Below the pieces are notes generated by a model. The model did not search any database. It had not been told where the DNA came from and was given only the letters and a program-made list of their open reading frames with translations. Positions 35,492-44,925 of a stretch of 64,000 nt of DNA are shown piece after piece (position 1 is the first letter of the stretch; every line of letters starts with the position of its first letter). The DNA comes from Streptomyces sp. NBC_00569. GTDB lineage: Bacteria > Actinomycetota > Actinomycetes > Streptomycetales > Streptomycetaceae. The translations under genes and the position numbers were made by a program. The stretch covers positions 1,736,001 through 1,800,000 of the forward strand of contig NZ_CP107783.1 in NCBI RefSeq assembly GCF_036345255.1. The letters are read 5' to 3'.

Positions 35492-35904
35492 GCACCGCCG
35501 CCCGATCGCAGGGCACGGGCGCGCACCATGCGGGCCAGGGCAGGACGTCATCCGCGGGCACAAGATGATGCCTCCGGCGGCCGATCAGCCGGCACCGGGA
35601 TGGAGGGAGCGCCGTTCCCGGCCGCGGGCTCATTGTGACGAGAGTCGGGGGCTCCCATCCCGTCCACCATCGCCCCAGGCAGAGCCGAGCGGACGCGGCC
35701 CCTGGCATCCCGCGGCGCGCCCACAGCTCCAACTAGCGATCTCCAGAAGAGAGTTTGACGAAGGAGCACGCAGTCTCCGGCGGACCGGCTCCGCGGGCCG
35801 GTACGTGGTCGATTCGATCAGGGTCAGCTCGGTGCAGTGCTGCCTGACGTCTGCCCAGGCCCCTCCTGTGCGGTGCTATACCGCCGGCCCGGAAGGAAGT
35901 TGCC
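35492..35904. other. gene-free stretch with repeat copy B and the cupin promoter
   Basis: No supported gene. It contains the second copy of the dispersed element at 35568-35701 and the upstream region of the cupin gene. Confidence 0.45.
35568..35701 (+). repeat. dispersed structured element, copy B
   Basis: Direct-orientation partner of copy A at 30976-31114, with the same ordered blocks. GGGATGGAGGGAGC and GCTCCCATCCC can form the stem. I estimate about three quarters of positions identical. Together the copies bracket the PP2C and P450 genes. Confidence 0.65.
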
Positions 35905-36387
35905 ATGTCCTATCCAGAGCCCCGCTATCTCGGCGAAAAAGGCCAGGTCAGCGCATTGTTCCGACCTGCGTCCCCGGAGCCCGACACCGGTTTCATCACC
36001 TACGTGGCCAGTCAGGAGAACACCAACGGCGAGTTCGGTCTGTACAAGATCGACATGGGACCGAAGGCCAAGGGCGCCGCGGAACACTTCCACCGTACGA
36101 TCTCCGAGTCCTTCTACGTCCTCTCCGGCGAAATCCGGCTCTACAACGGCGAGCGCTGGGTCACAGGAGGCGAGGGAGACTTCCTCTACGTACCGCCCGG
36201 CGGGCTCCACGCCTTCCATAACGACAGCGACGACCCGGTGTCCCTCTTGCTGCTCTTCACACCGGGAGCTCCCAGGGAGGAGTACTTCGAGAAGGTGGCG
36301 GAGTACTCACAGCGCAGCAGCGAAGACCTGAAAGCCTTCCGGATCAGGCACGACCAGTACAACACCACCGACATGCTCGACGACTAG
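35905..36387 (+). CDS. cupin-domain protein
   Basis: 160 residues with a single conserved beta-barrel. The first cupin motif includes the metal-binding HFHRTISESFYVLSGEIRLY and the second is GDFLYVPPGGLHAFHNDSDD. Small cupins of this type can be isomerases, dioxygenases or binding proteins. GGAAGGAAG precedes the ATG. It is co-directional with the P450 operon but separated by 413 bases including a repeat, so co-transcription is not assured. Confidence 0.88.
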   Translation: MSYPEPRYLGEKGQVSALFRPASPEPDTGFITYVASQENTNGEFGLYKIDMGPKAKGAAEHFHRTISESFYVLSGEIRLYNGERWVTGGEGDFLYVPPGGLHAFHNDSDDPVSLLLLFTPGAPREEYFEKVAEYSQRSSEDLKAFRIRHDQYNTTDMLDD

Positions 36388-36390
36388 AGG

Positions 36391-36600
36391 TTGTCCTACC
36401 TTCATGGCCTGGGCCTGATCTGGTCATTCGTAGGATCAGAGGGCCTGAGGGCTCCAGGTGTGGCTGTAAAGGTTGAGCCAGTGAATGGCTTTCGGGAAGT
36501 CGCCCTCTACCTGCGCGCGTTCGAGCAGCTGCGCAGCACGGCCGTGTACGGCGCGGACGCACGAGCGCAGATCACCAAGGCCCTTGACATGCTGAACTGA
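36391..36600 (+). pseudogene. partial regulator-like C-terminus
   Basis: The last 45 codons read NGFREVALYLRAFEQLRSTA then VYGADARAQITKALDML and a stop. This looks like the C-terminal helix region of DUF5753-type helix-turn-helix regulators common in Streptomyces. The DNA-binding part is absent. The stop codon lies at the predicted edge of the IS605 element. Confidence 0.4.
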
Positions 36601-36602
36601 CC

Positions 36603-36720
36603 TTGAAGTGCTCTCCTCCCTTCGCAGGCTCAGGAAGGAGATTCCTGCTTACCTTGCGGCAGCGGGCTTGACGCCACGGGTGCGCCTGACGACTGCCCTC
36701 CCGGCAGCCGGGATCGCCAC
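36603..36720 (-). ncRNA. predicted TnpB omega RNA (reRNA)
   Basis: The minus strand at the 3' end of tnpB reads GGAATCTCCTTCC ... GAAGGGAGGAGAGCACTTCAA up to the element edge. This is the stem and tail usual for omega RNAs of IS605-type TnpB. The guide would be the flanking 16-20 bases beginning GGTCAGTTCAGC (36602 downward). The 5' end is unknown. Confidence 0.5.
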
Positions 36721-37977
36721 GAGGCCGATCCGGTACAGGTGCAAGACGTTCCGGGCCGCGTTCCAGTCGGCATTCGCCGACCATCCGCAGTCCGGGTTCT
36801 TGCATACGAACGTGGCCTGGTCTTCGCGGCTGCCGGGCGTGATGAATCCGCACGCGGAGCAGCGCAGGGAGGTGTTCGGGGCGGGTACCTTGACCAGGGT
36901 GCCGCCCTGACGGGCGGCCTTGTACGTCAGCAGTGTCACGGTGCGGCCCCACGCCTCCTGGCTGATGGAACGGTTCAGGCCGGACTTCTGCGCGACGTTC
37001 CTCCCCGGGTTCTCGATGGTTCCCTTGGCGGACTTGACCATGTTCGTGATCTGCAACTGCTCCACCACGACCGTGCCGTACTGCTTGGCGATGGCGGTGG
37101 TGGTCTTGTGCTGCCAGTCGATTGCTCGGCGCGTGGCTCTTGCGCGGAGCTGCTTGATCTGGTCGTAGGTGGCGTGCAGCCGGTTGGAGCTGCGCTCCTT
37201 CGGCTTGCGGAAGGACTTGCGGTGCGCGGCCTGTTGTTCGAGGCGAAGCAGTTTGGCCTTCTCATCCAGGTTCAGCCACTTGTCCCGGTCGGCGGCGCCA
37301 TCCGGGAGCCGGGCGGGTCGTCCGTGATCCTGATGGTTGCCATCGGACAAGGCAAGGGGAAGATTGACCCCGGCGTCGATGCCGATCTCAGGGCCAGTGT
37401 GCGGCTCAGGCTTTGATTCCAGAGTCTGGACGCGGAAGGCGATGTGCCAGCCGAGTCCGTCTTTGACCAGCCGTGCCCCGGTGATCCGGTTCTCCTTGTT
37501 GGCGAGCTTGCCGACGGGGAGATCCTTGGTCCAGCGGAAGCGGACACGCCCGACCTTGGGGATGTTGACCATGCCCCACCGTCGGTGTACTCGCTTGATC
37601 TGCAAGTCCCGGCCCTGCGGGATGTCCACCGACATCGCCGTGCGCAGGCGGGCCTTGAAGTTCGGCTCGTCCGCACGCCCGTCCCAGCAGTTCCGCCACG
37701 CCTGGAAGTACGTCTTGAGTACCGCCTGCGCGGCCTGCGCGGGCAGCACCGCGTACCAGTCGATCTCCTTGCGGGCCTGCCGCAACGCCTGATCCATGCG
37801 CGTCGGAGCGCGCTGACACTTCGGCGTCATCTGCCACAGGTCGTGGAGCTGATTCCACATCGCGCGTGCCGCGTGCGCCTGGTCATCCATGAGCCGGACC
37901 TGTGCAGGCGTCAGCGCCAGCCGGGCGCGGTGCCCGAACTGCCGCTTCTCCCACACGAGTTCGCCCATGACCATCAC
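36649..37977 (-). CDS. tnpB: TnpB RNA-guided nuclease
   Basis: 442 residues. The split RuvC nuclease motifs are PEIGIDAGVNLPLALSDG, GTVVVEQLQITNM and SANADWNAARN. The four-Cys zinc finger is CSACGFITPGSREDQATFVC followed by CGW. The length and motif spacing fit an intact ancestor-type TnpB, which cuts DNA guided by an omega RNA and next to a short transposon-associated motif. The start is near 37977, facing away from tnpA 18 bases away. A conserved arginine-rich N-terminus (QFGHRARLALTPAQVRLMDD) is present. Confidence 0.92.
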   Translation of the reverse strand: MMVMGELVWEKRQFGHRARLALTPAQVRLMDDQAHAARAMWNQLHDLWQMTPKCQRAPTRMDQALRQARKEIDWYAVLPAQAAQAVLKTYFQAWRNCWDGRADEPNFKARLRTAMSVDIPQGRDLQIKRVHRRWGMVNIPKVGRVRFRWTKDLPVGKLANKENRITGARLVKDGLGWHIAFRVQTLESKPEPHTGPEIGIDAGVNLPLALSDGNHQDHGRPARLPDGAADRDKWLNLDEKAKLLRLEQQAAHRKSFRKPKERSSNRLHATYDQIKQLRARATRRAIDWQHKTTTAIAKQYGTVVVEQLQITNMVKSAKGTIENPGRNVAQKSGLNRSISQEAWGRTVTLLTYKAARQGGTLVKVPAPNTSLRCSACGFITPGSREDQATFVCKNPDCGWSANADWNAARNVLHLYRIGLVAIPAAGRAVVRRTRGVKPAAAR

Positions 37978-37994
37978 CCTACTACAGTTGGCTT

Positions 37995-38426
37995 ATGTCA
38001 CCACGATGGAACCCAAATCCTGACGTACGCACCGGCCGTCACGTCGTCTATAACCTTCACGTCCACTTGGTATTCGTCACCAAGTATCGGCGTAAGGCAT
38101 TCACCGACGCCATGCTGACGCGCACCGAGGAGATCATGCGCGACGTCTGCACCGACTTCGAGGCCGAACTCAAGCAGTTCAACGGCGAGCAGGACCATGT
38201 CCATCTGCTCGTGCACTATCCGCCCAAGGTCCAGCTCTCCAAACTGGTCAACTCCCTCAAGGGCGTCAGCTCCCGCAGGCTTCGCCAGGAATACGACAGC
38301 CACGTCCGCCGCTACCTGTGGGGTGGACACTTCTGGTCCGGCTCTTACTTCGCCGGATCCTGCGGCGGCGCACCGCTGACCGTCGTCAAGCAGTACATCG
38401 AAAACCAGCAGCGCCCCACCGGCTGA
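37995..38426 (+). CDS. tnpA: IS200-type Y1 transposase TnpA
   Basis: 143 residues. It contains the HUH metal-binding motif (DHVHLLVHYPPK) and the catalytic tyrosine (VVKQYIENQQ) expected of single-strand transposases. The start MSPRWNPNPDVRTGRHVVYN is typical. It appears complete, and it is identical at the 3' side to the truncated copy at 24076-24454, so the family moved or recombined recently. Confidence 0.93.
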   Translation: MSPRWNPNPDVRTGRHVVYNLHVHLVFVTKYRRKAFTDAMLTRTEEIMRDVCTDFEAELKQFNGEQDHVHLLVHYPPKVQLSKLVNSLKGVSSRRLRQEYDSHVRRYLWGGHFWSGSYFAGSCGGAPLTVVKQYIENQQRPTG

Positions 38427-38537
38427 GGACAACACTGCGGACCCGTGCGAACGTGCGGGTCAGAGCAGCCCTGAGATGGCCTTCACCCCCGCCGTAAACG
38501 GCGGAGCACTGGCCAAGATCAAAGGTAGATCGAGTCC

Positions 38538-38753
38538 CTGCCCCTGGACACCATCTCGCTCCCCCTGTGTGCCCCGACCTTCATCGAACACGGCACCCGC
38601 TGCGTCCAGCTCGCCGACGTCACCGCCCACTCCACCGCCACATGGACCGTTCAGCAGGCCGGGAACCTTGCCATGGCGCACGGGGCACTCGTCGGACTCA
38701 CTGCGCCCCTTCCTCCGGGGACCGGGATCGACGAGCACCTCCACGCCGCCTGA
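38538..38753 (+). pseudogene. integrase-core transposase fragment
   Basis: The plus strand reads DTISLPLCAPTFIEHGTRCV then QLADVTAHSTATWTVQQAGN. This resembles the rve integrase-core region of actinobacterial transposases, where a similar segment is followed by a DRD motif. That part is absent and the frame ends at 38753. Confidence 0.45.
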
Positions 38754-38900
38754 CCGACCCCATCACCACAGCTCACAACACCGGTTCGTATTTTCGAGCG
38801 GCACAGGCAGATAGGGGCTGCTGCTGGGGCGGTAAGGGCAAGAGCAGGATCTCGGAGAGCCTCGTTCAGGTCTCTACATGCACTCCTCGGCGTCGATCAT

Positions 38901-40577
38901 CTAGGCCGCCCCTCGCCAGATCGTCAAGTCGCCCTGGAGGAAGCCGATGTCCGGCATCGCGGTCGACTTCGTGCCAATCACGAACAGCGCGATGTCGCCC
39001 GAGGGGTTCTTGATACAGATTTCGCTGCCGTTGGCCGCCCCGGCGAGCGGCAGACGGTGGTTCTTCTCGTGCTTGAGCATGAGACGGCACTCGTCGAGGG
39101 TGCCGCCGGGCTTGCCGTACAGCTGGAGGAACACGCTGGTGTCGCTGTCCAGTTCGCAACCGGCCGACTTGCAGCCGAAGCGAATGTCGCCCGTGCGGTT
39201 CTTCCGTGCAGCGTCCGGGTCCTTGAGACTCACCGAGTTCTTCGTGTCCAGCCACACCAGGGGGTAAGGCTCGGGCTTCGGCTCCTGGGGCCGGGCCGAG
39301 GAGGACGACGAAGTCCCGGACGCACGGTCATCACCGGTGCCCGGGCCCGCCAAATCCGAGGAGTCGGACGAGGACCCTGGCGCAGAAGCCGAGGAGGACC
39401 CCGACGGCCGTGTGTCCGCTCCCGTGGCTGACGTCGACGACGTCGACGCGCCCGTGGTGTCCCGGTGATCGATGCGGTCCTTCGCGTCCATGACCGTCCA
39501 GGCCAGCGCTGTCACGATCAGCGTGCCCGCGGTCACACCGACGGCCGTGATCAGCATGGAGCGGCGCCTGCGGGCCTTGCGCTCCTCCAGCGTCGGCTGC
39601 GGGTACCCGGTCAGCGGCAGCGGGTACCCGGCCAGCGCCTGCGGGTACACCGGAGTGGGGTCGGGCACCGGGGGCGGAACCAGGAACTCCGGCCCGGTGA
39701 TCTCCCGCCACACGGCCGGTCCCCCGCCCTCGTCGGCGTCCGCTCCCAGCTGCCGCCGGCACCAGCCCACGATCTCCGCCGGGGTGGCCCGCTCAGCCGG
39801 ATCGGCGGCCAGGCACCGGGCGAACAGCGGACGCAACGGCTCAGGCAGCAGGGACAGGTCGGGTTCGGAGTGCACGATCCGGTACAGCAGGTTGACGCCC
39901 GATCCATCGCCGTAGAGCGGCCTGCCTAGCGCCGCGAACGCGGCCGTCTGGCCCAGGGCGAAGACATCGGTCGCCGCCGTGGCCTCGTCCCCCGTCGCCT
40001 GCTCCGGGGCCATATACGCGGGCGTGCCGATCATGTTTCCCGTCGCCGTGTACGAGGTTCCGTCGGCGGCCAGCGCGATACCGAAGTCGATCACCCGTGG
40101 CCCGTCGGCGGCCAACAGCACGTTCGACGGCTTCAAGTCCCGGTGCACGATGCCCTCGGCATGGATCGCCTGCAACGCCTCGGCCACCCCCGCCATCAGC
40201 CACAGCAGGGCCGGCACCGGCAGCGGCCCCTGTCGGGCCACAGCCTGGGCCAGGGACGGCCCGGGCACGTACAGCGTGGCCAGCCAAGGCGGTACGCCGT
40301 CCGCGTCGGCGTCGATCAACTCGGCGGTGTACGCCCCCCGAACCCGCCGAGCTGCCTTGATCTCCCTGCCGAACCGCCGCCGGAAGTCCGGGTCGTCCGC
40401 CAGTTCCGGCCGCACGACCTTGATCGCCACGGGGCGGCCGCCCTGGGTATGCGAGAGGTAGACCCGGCCCATGCCACCCGCGCCCAGCCGGGCGGCAAGC
40501 CGGTAGCCCGCCACCACCGGCGGGTCCTCCGCCTGAAGTGGCTGGAAGACATCCGCTGCATGATGAACCTGATTCAT
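38901..40577 (-). CDS. membrane serine/threonine protein kinase
   Basis: 558 residues. The kinase domain (about 18-280) has all key motifs: LGAGGMGRVY, Lys in VAIKVV, HRDLKPSN, DFGIA and GTPAYMAPEQ. A proline-rich juxtamembrane stretch follows, then one helix (SMLITAVGVTAGTLIVTALA), a Ser/Ala/Gly-rich extracellular linker and a C-terminal domain of about 110 residues with three cysteines (CKSAGCE and DECRLM). No PASTA repeats are present, so the external domain probably senses something else. ATG 40577 was chosen; no strong ribosome-binding site. Confidence 0.93.
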   Translation of the reverse strand: MNQVHHAADVFQPLQAEDPPVVAGYRLAARLGAGGMGRVYLSHTQGGRPVAIKVVRPELADDPDFRRRFGREIKAARRVRGAYTAELIDADADGVPPWLATLYVPGPSLAQAVARQGPLPVPALLWLMAGVAEALQAIHAEGIVHRDLKPSNVLLAADGPRVIDFGIALAADGTSYTATGNMIGTPAYMAPEQATGDEATAATDVFALGQTAAFAALGRPLYGDGSGVNLLYRIVHSEPDLSLLPEPLRPLFARCLAADPAERATPAEIVGWCRRQLGADADEGGGPAVWREITGPEFLVPPPVPDPTPVYPQALAGYPLPLTGYPQPTLEERKARRRRSMLITAVGVTAGTLIVTALAWTVMDAKDRIDHRDTTGASTSSTSATGADTRPSGSSSASAPGSSSDSSDLAGPGTGDDRASGTSSSSSARPQEPKPEPYPLVWLDTKNSVSLKDPDAARKNRTGDIRFGCKSAGCELDSDTSVFLQLYGKPGGTLDECRLMLKHEKNHRLPLAGAANGSEICIKNPSGDIALFVIGTKSTAMPDIGFLQGDLTIWRGAA

Positions 40578-41217
40578 CGGCCCACTACCCCCCACTCGAT
40601 GCATTGGCCAACGACCGCAGCCTAAGAGGTGGTACCACAAGGGGCATCCGGCGGGTGGGCGACTGGCACACTGCCCCCTCGGTGAAGGGCAGTTGGCGTG
40701 ACTGGGGCCTACGCGCTCTCCTGTGCGGCCGGCCTCTCACTCACTGCTTACCTGCCCGCCCTCCCCCTGCCCGCCGACCACACCACGCCCCGATGGCGCG
40801 ACGCAGTACAGGCCACGCGCTCCAGGTGGCGGCACCTGACGGGACGAGAAGCACAACCGGTCCGAAGCTGAAGGTCAACGAGCCCGCGATCACCACCACG
40901 AAGACGATTCCCAAGCCCGGCACCAGAGTCGGTCATGGGGACTTGTCGATCTCGTGGGTCAGCCCTCGGAGGGACGCGGGGCGCGCAGGGCTCGATCGCG
41001 CTTGTGCGGCCGATGAGCTTTCTCGGGCCCCGGTCGGAGGGGCGGATCAGCGTAGTCCGGCGAAGAGATCGTTCTCGGGTACGGCCGCGCCGGTTGTGTC
41101 CTTTGACGGTCCCCCTGGCATGGGGCTGGGCCTATAGGTGGTCCGCTTCTGCCGCCAGCAGGGGCCGAGATGGCCCCGATGCCACGGCTGCGGTCCGCTC
41201 ACCCGCTCTGCCGTTCC
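40578..41217. other. 640-base stretch without a confident gene
   Basis: A minus-strand frame at 40741-40923 is hydrophobic (IVFVVVIAGSLTFSFGPVVL) with a GC-rich codon pattern and may be the remnant of a membrane protein. Nothing else is recognisable. Confidence 0.3.
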
Positions 41218-41571
41218 TCAGCCCACTGACAGGTCGCCCTGATCGTCCTTGATCTTCACCTTGACCCAGGCACGGCCGCTCCTGTGGCCGTCGCCGACCC
41301 CGACGACGTCGCACTCGAACTCCCGGCCCGCCTCGACGGAGATGGAAGCGGGGCAGCTGACATCGTCGATGGTCGGGGGCTTGACGAAGTCAGCGGATGT
41401 TTTGACGTTGTTGAGGACGGCCCGCGCGAGCGCGTCCTGATCCAGGACGCGCTGCGGCTGCACGGCGGGACTCCCGGCCAGCAGCATGATGGTGAAAGTG
41501 AGCGCACAACAGGCGATCACGGCCAGGGAGAGCGCGATGACGGTACGGGCGAAGCTGCGTTGATCAGTCAC
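41218..41571 (-). CDS. DUF4333-like exported protein
   Basis: 117 residues from GTG 41571. One N-terminal membrane helix (TVIALSLAVIACCALTFTIM) is followed by a small extracytoplasmic domain. The domain has the DUF4333 pattern VSCPASISVEAGREFECDVV with two cysteines likely forming a disulfide. The function of the family is unknown. Confidence 0.75.
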   Translation of the reverse strand: MTDQRSFARTVIALSLAVIACCALTFTIMLLAGSPAVQPQRVLDQDALARAVLNNVKTSADFVKPPTIDDVSCPASISVEAGREFECDVVGVGDGHRSGRAWVKVKIKDDQGDLSVG

Positions 41572-41881
41572 GCGGACAGTCCTATCCAGCTGTCCGTGGT
41601 CATACAACCCCCTGTGGTGACATGAAGTCACCTCTCGGTCCCTGCGGAGTGCTCCCCGCACCACCACCTACGCTCGCGACGCAGACCCTGGGCTGGACCA
41701 CTACGAATCTCCGTACTCACGAGGCGGCGGACCGATGGACCTGGATCCTGATCGTCGCTCCCACCCAGCCCCGGCTCACTCGGCCTCTCGCCGCGAACCT
41801 CCACCGGGAGCAACCCCGAATCCACACACGGACGGATCTCCGGTACAAACAGGCCATCGCCGCCTCAGGCCGCTTGGATGG

Positions 41882-44302
41882 TCAGATAGACGCGGGCAGC
41901 GGCTGTTCGGCCCATATCGTCTTGCCCTCGGCTGTGTAGCGGGTCCCCCAGCGTTGGGCCATCTGCGCGACCAGGAACAGTCCGCGACCTCCCTCCTCCG
42001 TGCCCGAAGCGCGTCGCATGTGCGGAGACGTACTGCTGGTGTCCGAGACCTCACAGATCAGCATGTGCTCCCGGATGAGCCGCAGGCTGATCGGGCCGGA
42101 GGCGTGCCTGATGGCGTTGGTGACGAGCTCACTGACGATCAGTTCGGTGGTGAAAGCGGCCGCTTGCAGTCCCCAGACCTCAAGTTGGCTGACGGACTTC
42201 TCCCGCGCCTCGTGGACGGCGGACGGCTCGGCGGACACGTCCCAAGTGGCAACGCTGTCCGAACTCAGGGCGCGGGTACGTGCGATGAGGAAGGCGACGT
42301 CGTCAGAGGGACGATCGGGCAACAGGATCCTGACCATGGTGTCGCAGATCTCGTCCAACGGGCGGTCAGGGTGAGCAAGGGCGAAGCACAGGCGCTCGAA
42401 TCCGACATCGACGTCGCGATCGCTCGCTTCGATCAGCCCGTCGGTGTACAGCGCGATGATGCTTCCCTCCTCGACCGGGATCTCTGCCGACTCGAAGGGC
42501 AGGCCGCCCAGCCCCAGGGGCGGCCCGGCGGGAACGTCGGGGAACTCGACCGGCCCGTCGAGGTTCGCGATCGCGGGGGTGGGATGTCCGGCGCGGGCCA
42601 TGGTCACGGTGCGGGCGATCGGGTCGTAGACGGCATAGACACACGTCGCGCCGATGACGACGGGCCCGTCGGATGTGGCTTCCGCTTCGTCGGACAGACG
42701 CAGGACAAGGTCGTCGACTTTGGTCAGCAGCTCATCCGGGGGAAGATCAAGGTCCGCGAGGGTCTGCACGGCCGCCCGGAGGCGTCCCATGCTTGCCGCG
42801 GCGTGGAGGCCGTGCCCGACGACATCGCCCACGACGAGTGCCACACGGGCACCCGAGAGCGGAATGACGTCGAACCAGTCGCCGCCGACGCCCACTTCGG
42901 AGTCGGCCGGCAGGTACCGGTAGGCGGCTTCGACGGCACTGAGATCGGGCAGGTCTTGCGGCAGCAGGCTCTGCTGCAAGGTCAGCGCCGCCTGCTGCTG
43001 GCGGGTGTAACGCCTGGCGTTGTCGACGCTCACGGCGGCCCGGCCCACCAAGTCCGCGACGAGGAAGAGGTCGTCCTCGTCGAACGGGCGGGGATTCTTC
43101 CAACGCAGCAGGGTGACGACGCCCATATTGATGCCGCGTGCCCGCAGCGGTACCACCAGCTGCGTGTGCACGCCCAGCCGGATCAGCCTTGTCCAGCGCA
43201 GCGGGTCTTTCGCGAGCCAAGGCGTCGACGGGCGAACCACCTCACGGATCGGCTGTCCAGTGGCCAGGGAGCGTCGTTGGGGCGACTCCTTGGCGTAATG
43301 GGACGTCGCGCCGATCTCGACTGCCGCTTCGGGGCGATCTTCCTGGATCGAAAGGTGGGCCACACGGCACAGGGGGTCGGAAGAGTCGGCGGATCTCGGT
43401 GTCAGGTCCATCGGCGCATGGACACTTTCGAGCAGATCAACTGCCACGAAGTCCGCGACGGAGGGCACCATGATCTCGGCAAGCGCGTGCACCGTACGGT
43501 CCAGATCCAGCGTGGTGCCGATGTGTTCACTGGCCGTGTTGAGCAGGGTCAGCCGTTCGCGCGCCGGGTCCTGGCCCTGGAAGTCGAGGACGGCGTGACA
43601 GACCCCGAGCACGTTGCCGTCAGCGCCGCTCAAGGGAAAGGAGGAGCGGAGCCTGACATGACCGGCGTCTTCCCGGCCGGGCACTCGGATCGGCGCGATG
43701 TTCTCCAGAGCCACCGGTGCCTGCCCTGACTTCAGTACCTGCTTGGCCTGGCGTGCCACGATGGGCGATGGCTCCGCACCGGCGGCCGGAGCGGTGGCGG
43801 CGCCGCACCCCTCCTCGTCGAGGTGAGCCATCGCACGGTTCACCCACTGGTATCGGAGGTCCGTGTCGAGCACGGCGACACCCAGCGGGGACTGCTGCAG
43901 CAGACTCCTCGCGACATCCTCATGCCACTCGTCCTCGCGCAGCGCGGCGGCGTCCCGCAGGGCGACGAGCCACTCACGATGCCCGCCGAGCGCGTGAAGC
44001 CGGCACGCACGAACCGCGACTTCCACGGGACGCCCCTCGCGGTGGAGCGCTGCGAGAGGGCTCTTCCAGCCGTTCTCCGCCCCGTGCAGCCATGACTGCA
44101 CGGCAGGCACATCACCCTCGTCGACGAGCAGGGTTGTCACTGAGTGCCCCAGCACGTCGACCGCGGTGTACCCGAGGAGATCCTGAGCGGCCTGGTTCCA
44201 GGCCGCGATCACGCCATGGCTGTCCACCCTCAGCAAAGCCGCAGTTGCCATGTCGAATGGTGTGAGCGGATCTCCACCGCCCGCTTCACTACTGAAGCCC
44301 AT
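41882..44302 (-). CDS. SpoIIE-family phosphatase with PAS, GAF and ATPase domains
   Basis: 806 residues from ATG 44302, without membrane segments. Two PAS domains (LRVDSHGVIAAWNQAAQDLL; SPLGVAVLDTDLRYQWVNRA) are followed by GAF (about 285-440), the PP2C domain (GGDWFDVIPL, GDVVGHGLHAAASMGR, LYTDGLIEASD) and a C-terminal HATPase (ELVTNAIRHA, EEGGRGLFLVAQMA). The last three domains are closely similar to those of the protein at 14545-17271, so the two are paralogues with different sensory front ends. It ends shortly before 41882 with no neighbour in the same operon. Confidence 0.93.
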   Translation of the reverse strand: MGFSSEAGGGDPLTPFDMATAALLRVDSHGVIAAWNQAAQDLLGYTAVDVLGHSVTTLLVDEGDVPAVQSWLHGAENGWKSPLAALHREGRPVEVAVRACRLHALGGHREWLVALRDAAALREDEWHEDVARSLLQQSPLGVAVLDTDLRYQWVNRAMAHLDEEGCGAATAPAAGAEPSPIVARQAKQVLKSGQAPVALENIAPIRVPGREDAGHVRLRSSFPLSGADGNVLGVCHAVLDFQGQDPARERLTLLNTASEHIGTTLDLDRTVHALAEIMVPSVADFVAVDLLESVHAPMDLTPRSADSSDPLCRVAHLSIQEDRPEAAVEIGATSHYAKESPQRRSLATGQPIREVVRPSTPWLAKDPLRWTRLIRLGVHTQLVVPLRARGINMGVVTLLRWKNPRPFDEDDLFLVADLVGRAAVSVDNARRYTRQQQAALTLQQSLLPQDLPDLSAVEAAYRYLPADSEVGVGGDWFDVIPLSGARVALVVGDVVGHGLHAAASMGRLRAAVQTLADLDLPPDELLTKVDDLVLRLSDEAEATSDGPVVIGATCVYAVYDPIARTVTMARAGHPTPAIANLDGPVEFPDVPAGPPLGLGGLPFESAEIPVEEGSIIALYTDGLIEASDRDVDVGFERLCFALAHPDRPLDEICDTMVRILLPDRPSDDVAFLIARTRALSSDSVATWDVSAEPSAVHEAREKSVSQLEVWGLQAAAFTTELIVSELVTNAIRHASGPISLRLIREHMLICEVSDTSSTSPHMRRASGTEEGGRGLFLVAQMAQRWGTRYTAEGKTIWAEQPLPASI

Positions 44303-44611
44303 AGCGTCATCCCATCCACGGGCACGACCTACGCACACATTCTCGCATCGAGGGCCGGAGAATGCTGCGGCGGTGAAGCCGCAACCGACCTGATCATTGC
44401 TTCCGTGCGCGACGGGTACAGCGCAATCGTGTCCGCCTTGGACTCCGGCGGGTTTGGCTTCGTGACCACGAAGTAGTGCGTCGGTGAGCCCGTGGGCCGC
44501 GCTCACCGGGTCACTTCTGTGTCCGCCGGCGCCTCCCCGCCATCGCCCGGCAGTGGCCTGGAGGCTCGCCCTGCTCACCAAGCGCTTGATAGCCACCACG
44601 GGGAGTAACCT
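44303..44611. other. gene-free stretch
   Basis: No supported gene; it probably contains the promoter of the SpoIIE gene on the minus strand. Confidence 0.35.
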
Positions 44612-44763
44612 TCAGTGGCTCTTCAGCATGTCGGCGGGCCCTTCCGGTGCCTCCTCAGGAATGACGTGGCCGATGGACTTCATGTTGCTGCCAACGAAGT
44701 TGTCGGCAACCAGGCGCATTCCCATGGCGACAGCCTCACCCATCGAGAGCCCTCCACCGAGAG
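44612..44763 (-). pseudogene. alpha/beta hydrolase C-terminal remnant
   Basis: About 48 minus-strand codons read GGGLSMGEAVAMGMRLVADN then FVGSNMKSIGHVIPEEAPEG, with a stop at 44612. The IGHVIPEEAP segment is the catalytic-His region of epoxide-hydrolase-like alpha/beta hydrolases. The rest of the gene is missing. Confidence 0.5.
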
Positions 44764-44925
44764 CTAGAGGTCCTTAACCTGGGTCACCTGTACGGGATCG
44801 ACTCATGGCCGGCGGGGAGCGCGTTCGTGCCCGCTCAGGGCGAGGGCGAGGGGTTCCTCGCGTTCCTCGGATCTGGAATAGTCCTGCGGCGCGTGACGAC
44901 GAACGTGTTGCTCGAAAGGATGACC

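Larger units (their letters stand above)
36603..38531 (-). mobile_element. complete IS200/IS605-family element
   Basis: The element carries divergent tnpB (minus) and tnpA (plus). The tnpA-side end is fixed by the break in identity with the copy at 24076-24454, just after GATC at 38528-38531, and contains the CCGCCG/CGGCGG hairpin. The tnpB-side end is inferred near 36603 from the terminal TTGAAGTG and the hairpin at 36610-36650. No target duplication is expected for this family. Confidence 0.8.

Noticed and set aside
40741..40923. A hydrophobic 60-residue minus-strand frame
   Set aside because: It has a membrane-helix look and some codon bias but no start site or conserved feature, so I mention it only within the intergenic entry.
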